NCBI RefSeq assembly: GCF_004770475.1
Contig: NZ_RQHK01000003.1
Location: 248,001-312,000 of the forward strand
Direction: 5' to 3'
DNA: 64,000 bases
Origin: Leptospira mtsangambouensis
GTDB taxonomy: Bacteria; Spirochaetota; Leptospiria; Leptospirales; Leptospiraceae
The notes under the pieces are model-generated. The model searched no databases and was not told where the DNA came from. It saw only the letters and a program-made list of their open reading frames with translations. A program made the position numbers and the translations under genes. This document shows, one piece after another, positions 38,212 to 46,112 of this stretch (position 1 is the stretch's first letter; every line of letters begins with the position of its first letter).

Positions 38212-39660
38212 TTATCCCCCGCAAGCATTTCCACCGCCGCCGGAAGGTGCACCACTGCCACCAGACGATCCACCAGTAGAAGTTCCTCGTAAAAATGCCT
38301 TGTCTTCAGTTCTCAGTTTGTTTGCTGTTTTTGAATATTGTCTTGAGATATCCAGTTGGTAATTGGGAACATTGTTGTCTGCATTTGCTGTATTACTTTC
38401 CGAAAGTGTAACAATGTCTGTCCTCCAATAAGAAGCCGGCTGTGTGATGGCACTTGGGCTTGATCCAGAAGGCGGAGTTCGAAGTCCCAGGGCACCAAAT
38501 TGTTTCCATCCTCCTTCATATAATCTTGTTGGTTTGCCAAGAATTTGGTGTAACACAAACCAAACTAGAGATCCTTTGTTTGCGTCTTCCCCATAAACAT
38601 AGATTTGTTTGTTCGTTGGGTATCCTGTATTGTTTAGATACGTTTGGAGTTGGGCAAAGGATTTGAATTGGAAGGTTGTTCCGTCATACAAATCGGTAGG
38701 GATCAAATTTGTCGCAGACTTCACTCGTCCTTCATAAGTAACCACGCAAGTATTCGTAACAAATGTTGAATTTGTTTTAGTTGTACAGTTTGCATACTTA
38801 GATCCAGATGCAGTCGAGTTGGTAGTCCCCGTATAAGAAGCATTTGGTCTGCCATCAATTAGAAAAAAACCTTCTGTTGGAATTGGATCTACCTCTTCCA
38901 GATTTGTGTTCCCATTTTTAATGGCATGAATTAAATCTCCAATTGTGAGTTGCAAAACAGTATGGTCCCGGTAAAGAGTTTTGATACTCCCTGCTCGATT
39001 GCTATTAGCATACGTATAGGATGGAGTTGTAAATATACTCCCTGCTACTGTTAGATCTGCAATGGAACCATTTAGAATGGCTAACCTTTCTTTTGGAAAC
39101 CCCCAATAAAGTAAGGAATAATAAGCAAAAGTTGCAGAAGATAAATTGGTTAGCGAAGATGTATCTTGTGCAAATACAACATAATCAATCGCAGGATCAA
39201 TTCCATATATGGCAAAAAAATCAGATATTTTTTTTCCTTTAGGAACAATTCCATCAATTGATAACACTCCGTCATCTCTTGTGTCTGTCAGTAATTCAGG
39301 TAAATTTGCAATTGGATAAGCGAAGCTTTGTTTTCCATCAAAGAAAACATAACGCCCACTTGCGACACCTGATGTTTGCACCTGAAAAACAATCAAATTT
39401 CCAGATACTCCAACAGGTCGATTGTTACTCCAATTGGATAAAAAACGAGAGAACTTAGTTGATGTAATGAGTCCACTTTCATTTGCATTATAATCAGAAT
39501 TGGATAAAGTTGCCAGTTCTCCAGGTGAATAAATTCGAAATAAAAAAGGAGTTAAGTCTAGTTTCATACTCTGTGGTAAAAACAGATATTCTGGCAGACC
39601 TTTACAACCAAGTATTTGGATGAATAAAACAGTGAATATAGCTAAGTATTTAAGTTTCAT
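38212..39660 (-). CDS. Rhodanese-like lipoprotein lacking the active-site Cys (paralog 2)
   Basis: The 482-residue protein has a lipobox ILGC (Cys near 19) and the N-terminal block DYNANESGLITS...NW...RPVGVSGNLI shared with paralogs 1 and 3. The rhodanese folds are recognisable (YWGFPKERLAILNG; FFLIDGRPNASYTGT; KPTRLYEGGWKQFG), but at the active-site loop it reads VYGEDANKG instead of CRTN, so it is probably not a sulfurtransferase. The C-terminus is a Gly/Ser-rich tail ending NACGG. It lies 8 bp after the beta-barrel gene and 27 bp before the cytochrome gene. Confidence 0.72.
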   Translation of the reverse strand: MKLKYLAIFTVLFIQILGCKGLPEYLFLPQSMKLDLTPFLFRIYSPGELATLSNSDYNANESGLITSTKFSRFLSNWSNNRPVGVSGNLIVFQVQTSGVASGRYVFFDGKQSFAYPIANLPELLTDTRDDGVLSIDGIVPKGKKISDFFAIYGIDPAIDYVVFAQDTSSLTNLSSATFAYYSLLYWGFPKERLAILNGSIADLTVAGSIFTTPSYTYANSNRAGSIKTLYRDHTVLQLTIGDLIHAIKNGNTNLEEVDPIPTEGFFLIDGRPNASYTGTTNSTASGSKYANCTTKTNSTFVTNTCVVTYEGRVKSATNLIPTDLYDGTTFQFKSFAQLQTYLNNTGYPTNKQIYVYGEDANKGSLVWFVLHQILGKPTRLYEGGWKQFGALGLRTPPSGSSPSAITQPASYWRTDIVTLSESNTANADNNVPNYQLDISRQYSKTANKLRTEDKAFLRGTSTGGSSGGSGAPSGGGGNACGG

Positions 39661-39668
39661 TGATAACC

Positions 39669-40625
39669 TCAGAGATTGTATGGTAGTGTCGCAGCAAAAC
39701 CAACAGTTTTAAGTCTAGCTGTGTTATAGCCGGCGATTGTTTCCGAATAAAATAGGGTATAAAAATTTCCAAAACTGTCTGAATAACTCAAACCAACTTC
39801 AGCATTATGGAAATCTTCTTTTCTTCCCCATGCGGGCCGTTCATTTTGTACGTAAAGATCATATGGATTGATTCCGTAGATGGATGGTTGCGGATAACGA
39901 ACCATATTCAATGGAGGCTGTTGCCTTGGATCGGCATACGCATACCCTCCTTGTCCAACTTGTCCACGAAGTCCTACCGTTAAAAAAAGCGATTCGAAAA
40001 ATCGTTTATAAATCGCAGAGTAGTAAAGAATATCATCTGGAACTGGATTCTCACGTTTACGATAGGAAAATTCACCTAAAGAACCGAGTCCCCATACTCC
40101 AAAATCTTTTGCTAAATAGAGATTTACTTCTCCGCCACTTGCACCATCTCCAAGTGATTGCGGGTTACGATCATAATCTCCTCGTTTGATTCCTCCAACA
40201 CGAAGAGAAATTGTGGGCATCCATCGGTATTTCGAATCGAACTCGTCTAGGATTTTGTAACGGAGTCCAAATCTTGTATCCATAAAGCCATATTTATCTG
40301 GAACATCTGGGGTTTGTTGTAACCCTAAATATCTGTTAAATACTCTATGTCTTCCAAGTTTACCAAAACCTAATGTTAAATCTGCGGTTAACCGATCAGT
40401 AATCCCGTATTCTAAAGCTAAGTTTGATACCGCTAAATGAACGTTATCGTCATACTTCGCTTTTTGTCCGGCTAAAAAGGCGCTGTCGTATTCGGAATGA
40501 ATGAATACAGGACGTACCCAAAGTTGTCTTTCATAGGGAGCCCAAGCTTGTTGTGAATAGATACTTGAGCTAACAAAAAAAGTAAGAAATAAAAATGATT
40601 TGATATAGTTGAAGTAGGGTTTCAT
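39669..40625 (-). CDS. Outer-membrane beta-barrel protein
   Basis: The 318-residue product has a signal peptide (cleavage near IYS-QQ) and alternating amphipathic strands typical of a barrel: NVHLAVSNLALEYGITDRLTA, FGLRYKILDEFD, AEVGLSYSDSFGNFYTLFY, and a final strand VGFAATLPYNL. It resembles the transporter-like barrels annotated as MetA-pathway family, but the match is loose. In this operon it is flanked by a heme-less cytochrome-like protein (3 bp gap) and lipoproteins, so it may be a conduit for a substrate or for electron-transfer partners. Confidence 0.7.
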   Translation of the reverse strand: MKPYFNYIKSFLFLTFFVSSSIYSQQAWAPYERQLWVRPVFIHSEYDSAFLAGQKAKYDDNVHLAVSNLALEYGITDRLTADLTLGFGKLGRHRVFNRYLGLQQTPDVPDKYGFMDTRFGLRYKILDEFDSKYRWMPTISLRVGGIKRGDYDRNPQSLGDGASGGEVNLYLAKDFGVWGLGSLGEFSYRKRENPVPDDILYYSAIYKRFFESLFLTVGLRGQVGQGGYAYADPRQQPPLNMVRYPQPSIYGINPYDLYVQNERPAWGRKEDFHNAEVGLSYSDSFGNFYTLFYSETIAGYNTARLKTVGFAATLPYNL

Positions 40626-40628
40626 GTA

Positions 40629-40988
40629 TTATTCCTTCTTTTTGTCTGGAAATTTCACATTGAACCGAATTTGGATGAAATATTCGAGGGCCTGGAGTTG
40701 TTCTTCCGTTAATTTTCCGGCAAAATCAGGAAGATTCACTCGTCTTTTTTCTGTATTTGGTAGACTACCTTGTAAGTATTCTAAACGTTCTTCTTGTTCA
40801 ACCAATTTAACATTTGTTTGTTTTTCTAAGGTAATGTCTTGGTTGTAGACTGCTTTTCCAAGATGGTATTTTTCTCTATCTTGGCCTTGTGGAATGTTTG
40901 CGATCCCACCGCCACCAATTCCACCGGATGCACTTAATGCTGTAATGAGTGTTAACTGAATAAATATAATTTTTGATAAGTTCTTCAT
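40629..40988 (-). CDS. Small exported protein resembling a cytochrome c without heme motif
   Basis: The 119-residue protein has a signal peptide (about 1-20) followed by a Gly-rich stretch SGGIGGGGIANIPQG. The body (EKYHLGKAVYNQD ... DFAGKLTEEQLQALEYFIQIRF) has the first and last helices of a cytochrome c domain, where YxxGKxxY precedes the heme site and the last helix packs on it. No CXXCH is present, so it cannot bind heme c by the usual thioethers. It starts 77 bp after paralog 3 and ends 3 bp before the beta-barrel gene. The resemblance is suggestive only. Confidence 0.6.
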   Translation of the reverse strand: MKNLSKIIFIQLTLITALSASGGIGGGGIANIPQGQDREKYHLGKAVYNQDITLEKQTNVKLVEQEERLEYLQGSLPNTEKRRVNLPDFAGKLTEEQLQALEYFIQIRFNVKFPDKKKE

Positions 40989-41065
40989 ATAACTTTCCCT
41001 GTTGTATCGATTTATTTATTTTTTAGAGGGAAGTTGGAACATCCCTCTAATCTTTTTTAAAAGTT

Positions 41066-42421
41066 TTATCGTTTGTATGCTTTGTCTTCTTCCACAATCT
41101 TTCTTGAAGTTGTTGCGAAAGTATTCAAATTAGTAGGAAGACTTGGATCAACATCTCCAGCTACATTGTAGGTAATCACTTCTGATAATTCTGGTACATC
41201 TGTTCTAAACGGAGAATCCGAAGGTAATTTTGGTGCAGGTCCTCCACCAGTCAAACTACCCCATTCAATCCAACTTCCATCATAGTATGTAGAAGGGTAT
41301 CCGAGGATAGCGATGTAAGAAAATCCAGTCACCTGTGATCTGTTATTTGTTCTGCAAAGTTGGATCGCAGTTTGTCCTGCTTGGTATCCTTTCCCATCAT
41401 AATATGCTTTTAGAGTCGCTTTTTGCAAAAAACGAAATTCTGTGTCGAGTAAATCAGTCCACTTTACTTCTTTTGCACCTTTGATTCTACCTTCAAAACC
41501 AACATATTTTCCAGCTACTTCGGAAGCTGTACTTTTGATCACACCATTGTATTCATTGCTTGTTCCCGAAGAAGATCGTGCATCAGAAATAAATACACTA
41601 GACGAAAGGCCAGTAACAGTAACGTTGTTAGGTGCCTTTACCGCTTTAATGACGTCTTCCAATGGCAACATAAGAATTGTATTATCTACTCTGAGTGAAC
41701 GAACAGAATAACGATTTGTGAAACCCGGAGGTGTATTTGTAGTTGAGCTGAAAGGAACAAAATTTCCATCAGTGACTGCAAGTCGAGGGAGTGTTCCATT
41801 GAGGAATGCTAAGTTTTTTGCATCAAATCCCCAATAACGGAAAGTATAAAATCCTCTGAGTGTTCCTTGGACGTGGCTATTGGCATTGGCAGAAGAAACA
41901 AAAACTACTAAGTCATTGATTGGATCAATTCCATAACGATTTAATATCGAATCAACTTTTGCTCCGTTTGCAATGATGGAAACAGTATCACTAAGTCCAC
42001 TATTTCTTTTTTGACTAAATCCATCACCGCCATCAAGAGCACTTGCCCCATCAGCAAATGTAAAACTATAGACAACAACATCGTTTCCATTTCCGGCGAT
42101 GTATTCTTTTCCGACTGTGGCACTGGCACCATTTTGCAGGATAACCAATTTACCGTTGATACCAGCAGGTTTTGTTCCCGCCCAATTGTTCACCCATTTA
42201 CCTAAAGTTGATGGAGTGATGAGGCCATATTCGTTTAGATTGTAATCATCGTTAGATTCTTTGGCTAACTCTGCTGCGCTGTTGACCTTGATTCCTGAAG
42301 AAAGGGCAAGTGCTGCTAGGAGTAAACTTTGGGTATCGTTATTCTTATTGGCTCCACCGCAGGCTCCGATGAACCCCGCGGTAATAAGAGCAATCAGTTT
42401 GGAAACTAAATTGGTTTTCAT
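41066..42421 (-). CDS. Rhodanese-like lipoprotein with active-site Cys (paralog 3)
   Basis: From the ATG at 42421 the protein has 451 residues with a signal sequence ending in lipobox FIGAC (Cys near 22). AAGGA precedes this ATG at good spacing; the longer frame to 42520 is not signal-like. It shares DYNLNEYGLIT...NW...KPAGINGKLV with its paralogs. Rhodanese landmarks are YWGFDAKNLAFLNG, FISDARSSS, GRIKGAKEVKWTDLL, QLCRTN with the presumed catalytic Cys, and GYPSTYYDGSWIEWG. It is closest to paralog 1 at 16897-18390. It heads the five-gene operon and should sit on a membrane surface. Confidence 0.76.
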   Translation of the reverse strand: MKTNLVSKLIALITAGFIGACGGANKNNDTQSLLLAALALSSGIKVNSAAELAKESNDDYNLNEYGLITPSTLGKWVNNWAGTKPAGINGKLVILQNGASATVGKEYIAGNGNDVVVYSFTFADGASALDGGDGFSQKRNSGLSDTVSIIANGAKVDSILNRYGIDPINDLVVFVSSANANSHVQGTLRGFYTFRYWGFDAKNLAFLNGTLPRLAVTDGNFVPFSSTTNTPPGFTNRYSVRSLRVDNTILMLPLEDVIKAVKAPNNVTVTGLSSSVFISDARSSSGTSNEYNGVIKSTASEVAGKYVGFEGRIKGAKEVKWTDLLDTEFRFLQKATLKAYYDGKGYQAGQTAIQLCRTNNRSQVTGFSYIAILGYPSTYYDGSWIEWGSLTGGGPAPKLPSDSPFRTDVPELSEVITYNVAGDVDPSLPTNLNTFATTSRKIVEEDKAYKR

Positions 42422-42535
42422 TTGTAAATCCTTAGATTGAATTCCCGTTTTTTCTCTGTAGGGGTTGCACCAGAGACAAAAACAAGGTAAGGTCAGTCTG
42501 AAAAAGAGGGAGAAAACCAAAAACCGATTATCTTA

Positions 42536-42548
42536 TATATTGAATATA
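42536..42548. promoter_or_regulatory. 13-bp palindrome upstream of the lipoprotein operon
   Basis: TATATT and AATATA are perfect arms around a central G, about 115 bp upstream of the ATG at 42421. The similar TATATTGGATA occurs at 43289-43299, 32 bp upstream of the XRE-cupin gene start. A shared operator for that regulator is possible, but AT-rich palindromes arise easily by chance. Confidence 0.25.
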
Positions 42549-42645
42549 AAATCCTATATAACGCACAAAATATTCTCGGGATGTACATTCTTTTGGACCC
42601 CCTGTTTGGGAAGAGAAAGAAGGTCCATAAGTTCCTATGTTTTTT

Positions 42646-43257
42646 TTATCTTACCTTTTTTGAAGCGATCCAAATGAATTTGGATTCTTCTGGGGATTCA
42701 TTTTCAATCGATTCCAATTCTGAAATTGGGAAAAAAGCACTGTCCGATGTTTCTAAAAATAACTCTTTTGTTTTTAGTTTAATTTTGGATTGTCCGCTCA
42801 CTTGGTAGATTTTGATATCAAATGCCGTTGGCAAATGTCCGAATTGAGTGAGCTTCCCAGTGGCCAGTTTCCATTCGACAATGCTCAAACGGTCTCTTTC
42901 TTCCTGGTAAAAAACGCGAGATTCTGCTGTGTTTTTAGGGGAAATCCAACGTCTTCCTTCGTTTGCGCCAATAAACCTGGGAGATTGTGCAAATAAATCA
43001 GGAATCATTTCTCCAATGGGAATCCGGAGTGATTTGGATAATTTCCATAAAATTCCAATGCTTGGAGTGGTTTTGCCCGACTCTATGAGTCCGAGCATTC
43101 CTCGACTTACGGTTGATAGCTGAGATAGTTTTTCCATTGATAACCCTAACTCAAGCCTTCGCCGTTTTAAGGTTTCTCCAAGAACAACCGTCAAAACTTC
43201 GTCTACATTTCTTTCGTTTTCTGTTGTGGCCGAAAAACTATCAATTTCTGTTTCCAT
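42646..43257 (-). CDS. XRE-family regulator with C-terminal cupin domain
   Basis: The 203-residue protein (ATG at 43257; an upstream TTG at 43263 is less likely) has an XRE helix-turn-helix at about 25-80 (RRRLELGLSMEKLSQLS, SRGMLGLIESGKTTPS, ILWKLSKSLRIPIG) and a cupin-like beta domain at about 110-195. HTH-cupin proteins of this type often control sulfur- or amino-acid-related genes in response to a small ligand. It lies between the lipoprotein operon and the GT-C/DUF4395 genes and probably controls one or both. Its start overlaps the end of the GT-C gene by 17 bp. Confidence 0.87.
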   Translation of the reverse strand: METEIDSFSATTENERNVDEVLTVVLGETLKRRRLELGLSMEKLSQLSTVSRGMLGLIESGKTTPSIGILWKLSKSLRIPIGEMIPDLFAQSPRFIGANEGRRWISPKNTAESRVFYQEERDRLSIVEWKLATGKLTQFGHLPTAFDIKIYQVSGQSKIKLKTKELFLETSDSAFFPISELESIENESPEESKFIWIASKKVR

Positions 43258-44557
43258 ACCCAATACTTCCCTTTGGGGCTATGTTTGATATATTGGATAG
43301 TTTGTAAAGTAAAATGAATATTTGTTTAAAATACCACAATAGACAGAAAACGGATATGAGGGCTTCGGCAAGTAGGATTGGGTCTGGGATTTCATAGAAA
43401 TAAGTGAAATCTTGTCCCAGTCGAACTTTGGTAAGGTAGGATAGTTGTGGGACCAAAACCAAAATCCAAGGGAGGGTGGATGGATTGGGAGATATTAAAA
43501 TGATCGGGAGAAGAACCAAAAAATACCAAGGATTGGATACGGGAAGTAGGGATAAAAATAGAAAACTATACACAAAATACAAATTGTATTGAATGAAAAA
43601 TTTTTTAAACTTTTGGATTCGATTTTTTTTCTCTAACGAAAGAAATACGTATGCAGTCATCATGATCAATTGGATCAAAAAAGGAAAAACTTTAAGGTCT
43701 GCTACTCCGAATAATCTCCAGAATGGTTCATAAAACTGGTTGAATTTGAAATTTGCACCAAATTTAAGTAAGTTGGTTGTTCCAAAATCAATTGTGTTTG
43801 GAAAAAGTATATAATAGATAAAAAAGAAAATAAAAAATCCAAGAAAAAAAGAAAGGGTATTTAAAATCCAATCTACAATTTGGTTTTTCCAGTTTTGGAT
43901 TTTCATTGTAACAATTAAATAAAACGAATAAAGTAACGAAAATATTTTAACATGAACTCCAAGGCCCAATAGAAAACTTGCGAAAAATCTTTTTTTATCT
44001 TTTACTAATCGAAAGAAAACAAAAGCAAAAGATAAAACTAAAATTTCAAAATGGAAGTTTACATAAACTTCTTTGATAAGAATCGGAAAACTCCAATAGA
44101 GTAGAAGTTGTTTGTTGAATTTCTTTTTGGAAAAAAAAAGAATACAGGCAGTCTCAAAAAAAAGATAACTGAGTTTAAGAAAAATTCCCGAAAAACCAGG
44201 TGAAAATAAAGCAAAAAATAGCAAAACAAAAGGGCTATAGATGGTCGTCCAATCGGGATGATTGATATTTGATAAAATTTCTATTTCGGATTCCGATATG
44301 TTTTGCTTTTGAAAATAGGTAGAGGCTGTGATTTGGTAAGGAGATTCTCCGTTACGAATTAAATTCCCTTCCCATAAGTATCTTGACCAATCGTCTTCCC
44401 AAATTGGTGGAAAAAAAATACAAAGGATTCTGAACCCAAATCCTATAAGAAAAATTAATTGTGAATGTTTTTTAAAAAAAGTTTTAGGTAAGGTTACCAT
44501 CCCCAAAAAGAGAATGGTAACTAGAGAAAAAAAGGAAAAAAGAATCCATTGTATCAA
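43241..44557 (-). CDS. GT-C-like polytopic glycosyltransferase (putative)
   Basis: The 438-residue membrane protein has about ten or more hydrophobic segments. In the first extracytoplasmic loop it carries PPIWEDDWSRYLWEGNLI, an acidic pair typical of GT-C enzymes that use polyprenyl-phosphate sugars. The protein at 48121-49404 has a corresponding SPAVWSDDIYRYLFDVKLF in the same place, so they are distant paralogs. The start is TTG at 44557 with no clear Shine-Dalgarno, 15 bp after the DUF4395 stop. Acceptor and sugar are unknown. Confidence 0.75.
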   Translation of the reverse strand: MIQWILFSFFSLVTILFLGMVTLPKTFFKKHSQLIFLIGFGFRILCIFFPPIWEDDWSRYLWEGNLIRNGESPYQITASTYFQKQNISESEIEILSNINHPDWTTIYSPFVLLFFALFSPGFSGIFLKLSYLFFETACILFFSKKKFNKQLLLYWSFPILIKEVYVNFHFEILVLSFAFVFFRLVKDKKRFFASFLLGLGVHVKIFSLLYSFYLIVTMKIQNWKNQIVDWILNTLSFFLGFFIFFFIYYILFPNTIDFGTTNLLKFGANFKFNQFYEPFWRLFGVADLKVFPFLIQLIMMTAYVFLSLEKKNRIQKFKKFFIQYNLYFVYSFLFLSLLPVSNPWYFLVLLPIILISPNPSTLPWILVLVPQLSYLTKVRLGQDFTYFYEIPDPILLAEALISVFCLLWYFKQIFILLYKLSNISNIAPKGSIGYGNRN

Positions 44558-44572
44558 AGTTTTACTACAAAC

Positions 44573-45049
44573 TTATTTATTGAAGTTTAGGTTGTTGCAT
44601 CGTTCACAAATTTCTTCCGGAATGATTCCCAGTTTCATCAGTAAACCAAAGATAAAACAACCAGCACACCATCCTAAAAAAGATTCGAGTGAAGCAAAAA
44701 AAACAAGAGTTGCAAGAGTGATTTGGTAAGCGAAGGAATAACCCAAAATAAAGAATCCAATTGCACTCAAACTAAAGAGAAATCCAATCAACTGCGCAAA
44801 TCGTTTTGGTGGTCCTGCCGCTCCTACAAAAGAGATTCCAAGCCATGGCACTAAATACCGAGAGGTAAAAAAAGCAAATGGCTCAAACTTTGGTCCATAA
44901 CTCAATCGTAGAGAAAATCCAAGTAACAGGAGTCCAAGTACATAGGCATTCGGAAATAAGATAGCGATGACGCCGAGGAATACAACAGTTGAAGCAACAA
45001 TTCTTGTGACATTTTCATTGACCACATCCGGATAGTATCCAATTTTCAT
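44573..45049 (-). CDS. DUF4395 family membrane protein
   Basis: The 158-residue protein has about four hydrophobic segments and the DUF4395 features GPKFEPFAFFTSRYL, PPKRFAQLIGFLFSL and GWCAGCFIFGLL. A CAGC sits in the last helix and a second CERC in the C-terminal tail, so thiol chemistry or metal binding is possible. An ideal GGAGGG precedes the ATG at 45049; an ATG 12 bp upstream would overlap that site. In other bacteria DUF4395 genes are found near sulfurtransferase and thioredoxin genes (from memory). Here it is divergent from a rhodanese gene. Confidence 0.83.
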   Translation of the reverse strand: MKIGYYPDVVNENVTRIVASTVVFLGVIAILFPNAYVLGLLLLGFSLRLSYGPKFEPFAFFTSRYLVPWLGISFVGAAGPPKRFAQLIGFLFSLSAIGFFILGYSFAYQITLATLVFFASLESFLGWCAGCFIFGLLMKLGIIPEEICERCNNLNFNK

Positions 45050-45135
45050 ATTGCCCTCCATTTGCTTCCAAATTACGAAGAGGGTTCAATTGGGCAAGAA
45101 AAATTCGCTTTCTTGGATGAAATGTTTATTTTATT

Positions 45136-45149
45136 GACGAAAATTCGTC
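45136..45149. promoter_or_regulatory. Palindrome between the DUF4395 and rhodanese genes
   Basis: GACGAA-AA-TTCGTC is a perfect dyad in the 139-bp divergent region. A TTGACG at 45134-45139 that could be a -35 box for the rhodanese gene overlaps it. A repressor bound here would block the plus-strand promoter. The binder is unknown; the XRE-cupin protein is one candidate. Confidence 0.4.
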
Positions 45150-45188
45150 TTAAAAGAGAAAGATTTTAGAAATTGGGAGGGAACCTTT

Positions 45189-46112
45189 ATGAAAGTATTC
45201 CGTGGTTATGGGATTTATCTTTTTTCTTTGTCTCTGGTTTGGGCTTTTTGGCTTCAATTGACTGCAGGGCCCAAGGTCCAGCCAGGAGATTCCCAAGAAA
45301 CCCCTTGGTTTCTTTCCAAAGAATCCTCGTATCCATTCACTCAATTTACCATTCTCGATACACGTTCCTCCATTCAGCGTTGGAAGAATAAGGTTCCTGG
45401 TTCCAAAGTCATTACATGGGAAGAGTTATCAAGAACGGATATCCCACACAAGGGAGAATTGTTGGAATTAAAATTAGTACGTAAAAAAATCAATGATTTA
45501 GGAATCAAATTAAAAGACAGCATACTTGTGTTAGGTGATGGTGCAAGTGGATGGGGAGAGGAGGGGCGTATTGTTTGGAGTCTGCGCGAAGCAGGGTTTA
45601 CACAAGCCTATTGGTTGGATGGTGGATTTGAAACTTATGAAAAGGAAATTCGAAAGAGAACAAATTTAAAGTCAGAAAATAATATAAACCCGACTCCTAA
45701 ACCTTCTAAACCAAATTCCAATTCATCCTATGCAATCCAAAAAGAGGAACTTGTGAAAGGTTTATCCTCAAAAGCATACCAAATCCTTGATACTCGCGAG
45801 CCGAGAGAATTTTCGGGAGCCACACCGTATGGCGAAGTCCGTGGGGGGCATATCCCTGGAGCAAAGTCAGCATTTTACCAAGAGTTATTCGATGCAAAAG
45901 GCCAAATCAAATCGAAGGCCGAGGTGGAACTTTATTTAAAACGTTTGGGAATCAAAAAAGAAAAACCGGTCGTTGCTTATTGCACAGGAGGGGTTCGATC
46001 CGCTTTTGTCGTTGGAATTCTTCGCACCTATGGTTATAATGCTTATAACTATGCGGGATCTATGTGGGAATGGTCTCACGACCCAAATCTTCCTTTGGAA
46101 ACTGGAAATTGA
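45189..46112 (+). CDS. Periplasmic tandem-rhodanese sulfurtransferase
   Basis: The 307-residue protein has an N-terminal signal or anchor (about 8-27) and two rhodanese domains. The first (about 55-160) has FTILDTRSS and AYWLDGGFETYEKE but LGDGASG in place of the Cys loop, so it is structural. The second (about 195-305) has YQILDTREPREFSG, GHIPGAKSAF and an intact loop AYCTGGVRSA with the catalytic Cys, then AGSMWEWS. This is the thiosulfate/mercaptopyruvate sulfurtransferase layout. GGGAGG precedes the ATG. Its stop overlaps the TTG of the cytochrome gene, so they are made together. Confidence 0.9.
   Translation: MKVFRGYGIYLFSLSLVWAFWLQLTAGPKVQPGDSQETPWFLSKESSYPFTQFTILDTRSSIQRWKNKVPGSKVITWEELSRTDIPHKGELLELKLVRKKINDLGIKLKDSILVLGDGASGWGEEGRIVWSLREAGFTQAYWLDGGFETYEKEIRKRTNLKSENNINPTPKPSKPNSNSSYAIQKEELVKGLSSKAYQILDTREPREFSGATPYGEVRGGHIPGAKSAFYQELFDAKGQIKSKAEVELYLKRLGIKKEKPVVAYCTGGVRSAFVVGILRTYGYNAYNYAGSMWEWSHDPNLPLETGN

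Noticed and set aside
42422..42520. Longer N-terminus for rhodanese-like paralog 3
   Set aside because: The added residues contain several Cys and no signal peptide; the ATG at 42421 has a ribosome site and a lipobox-bearing signal sequence.
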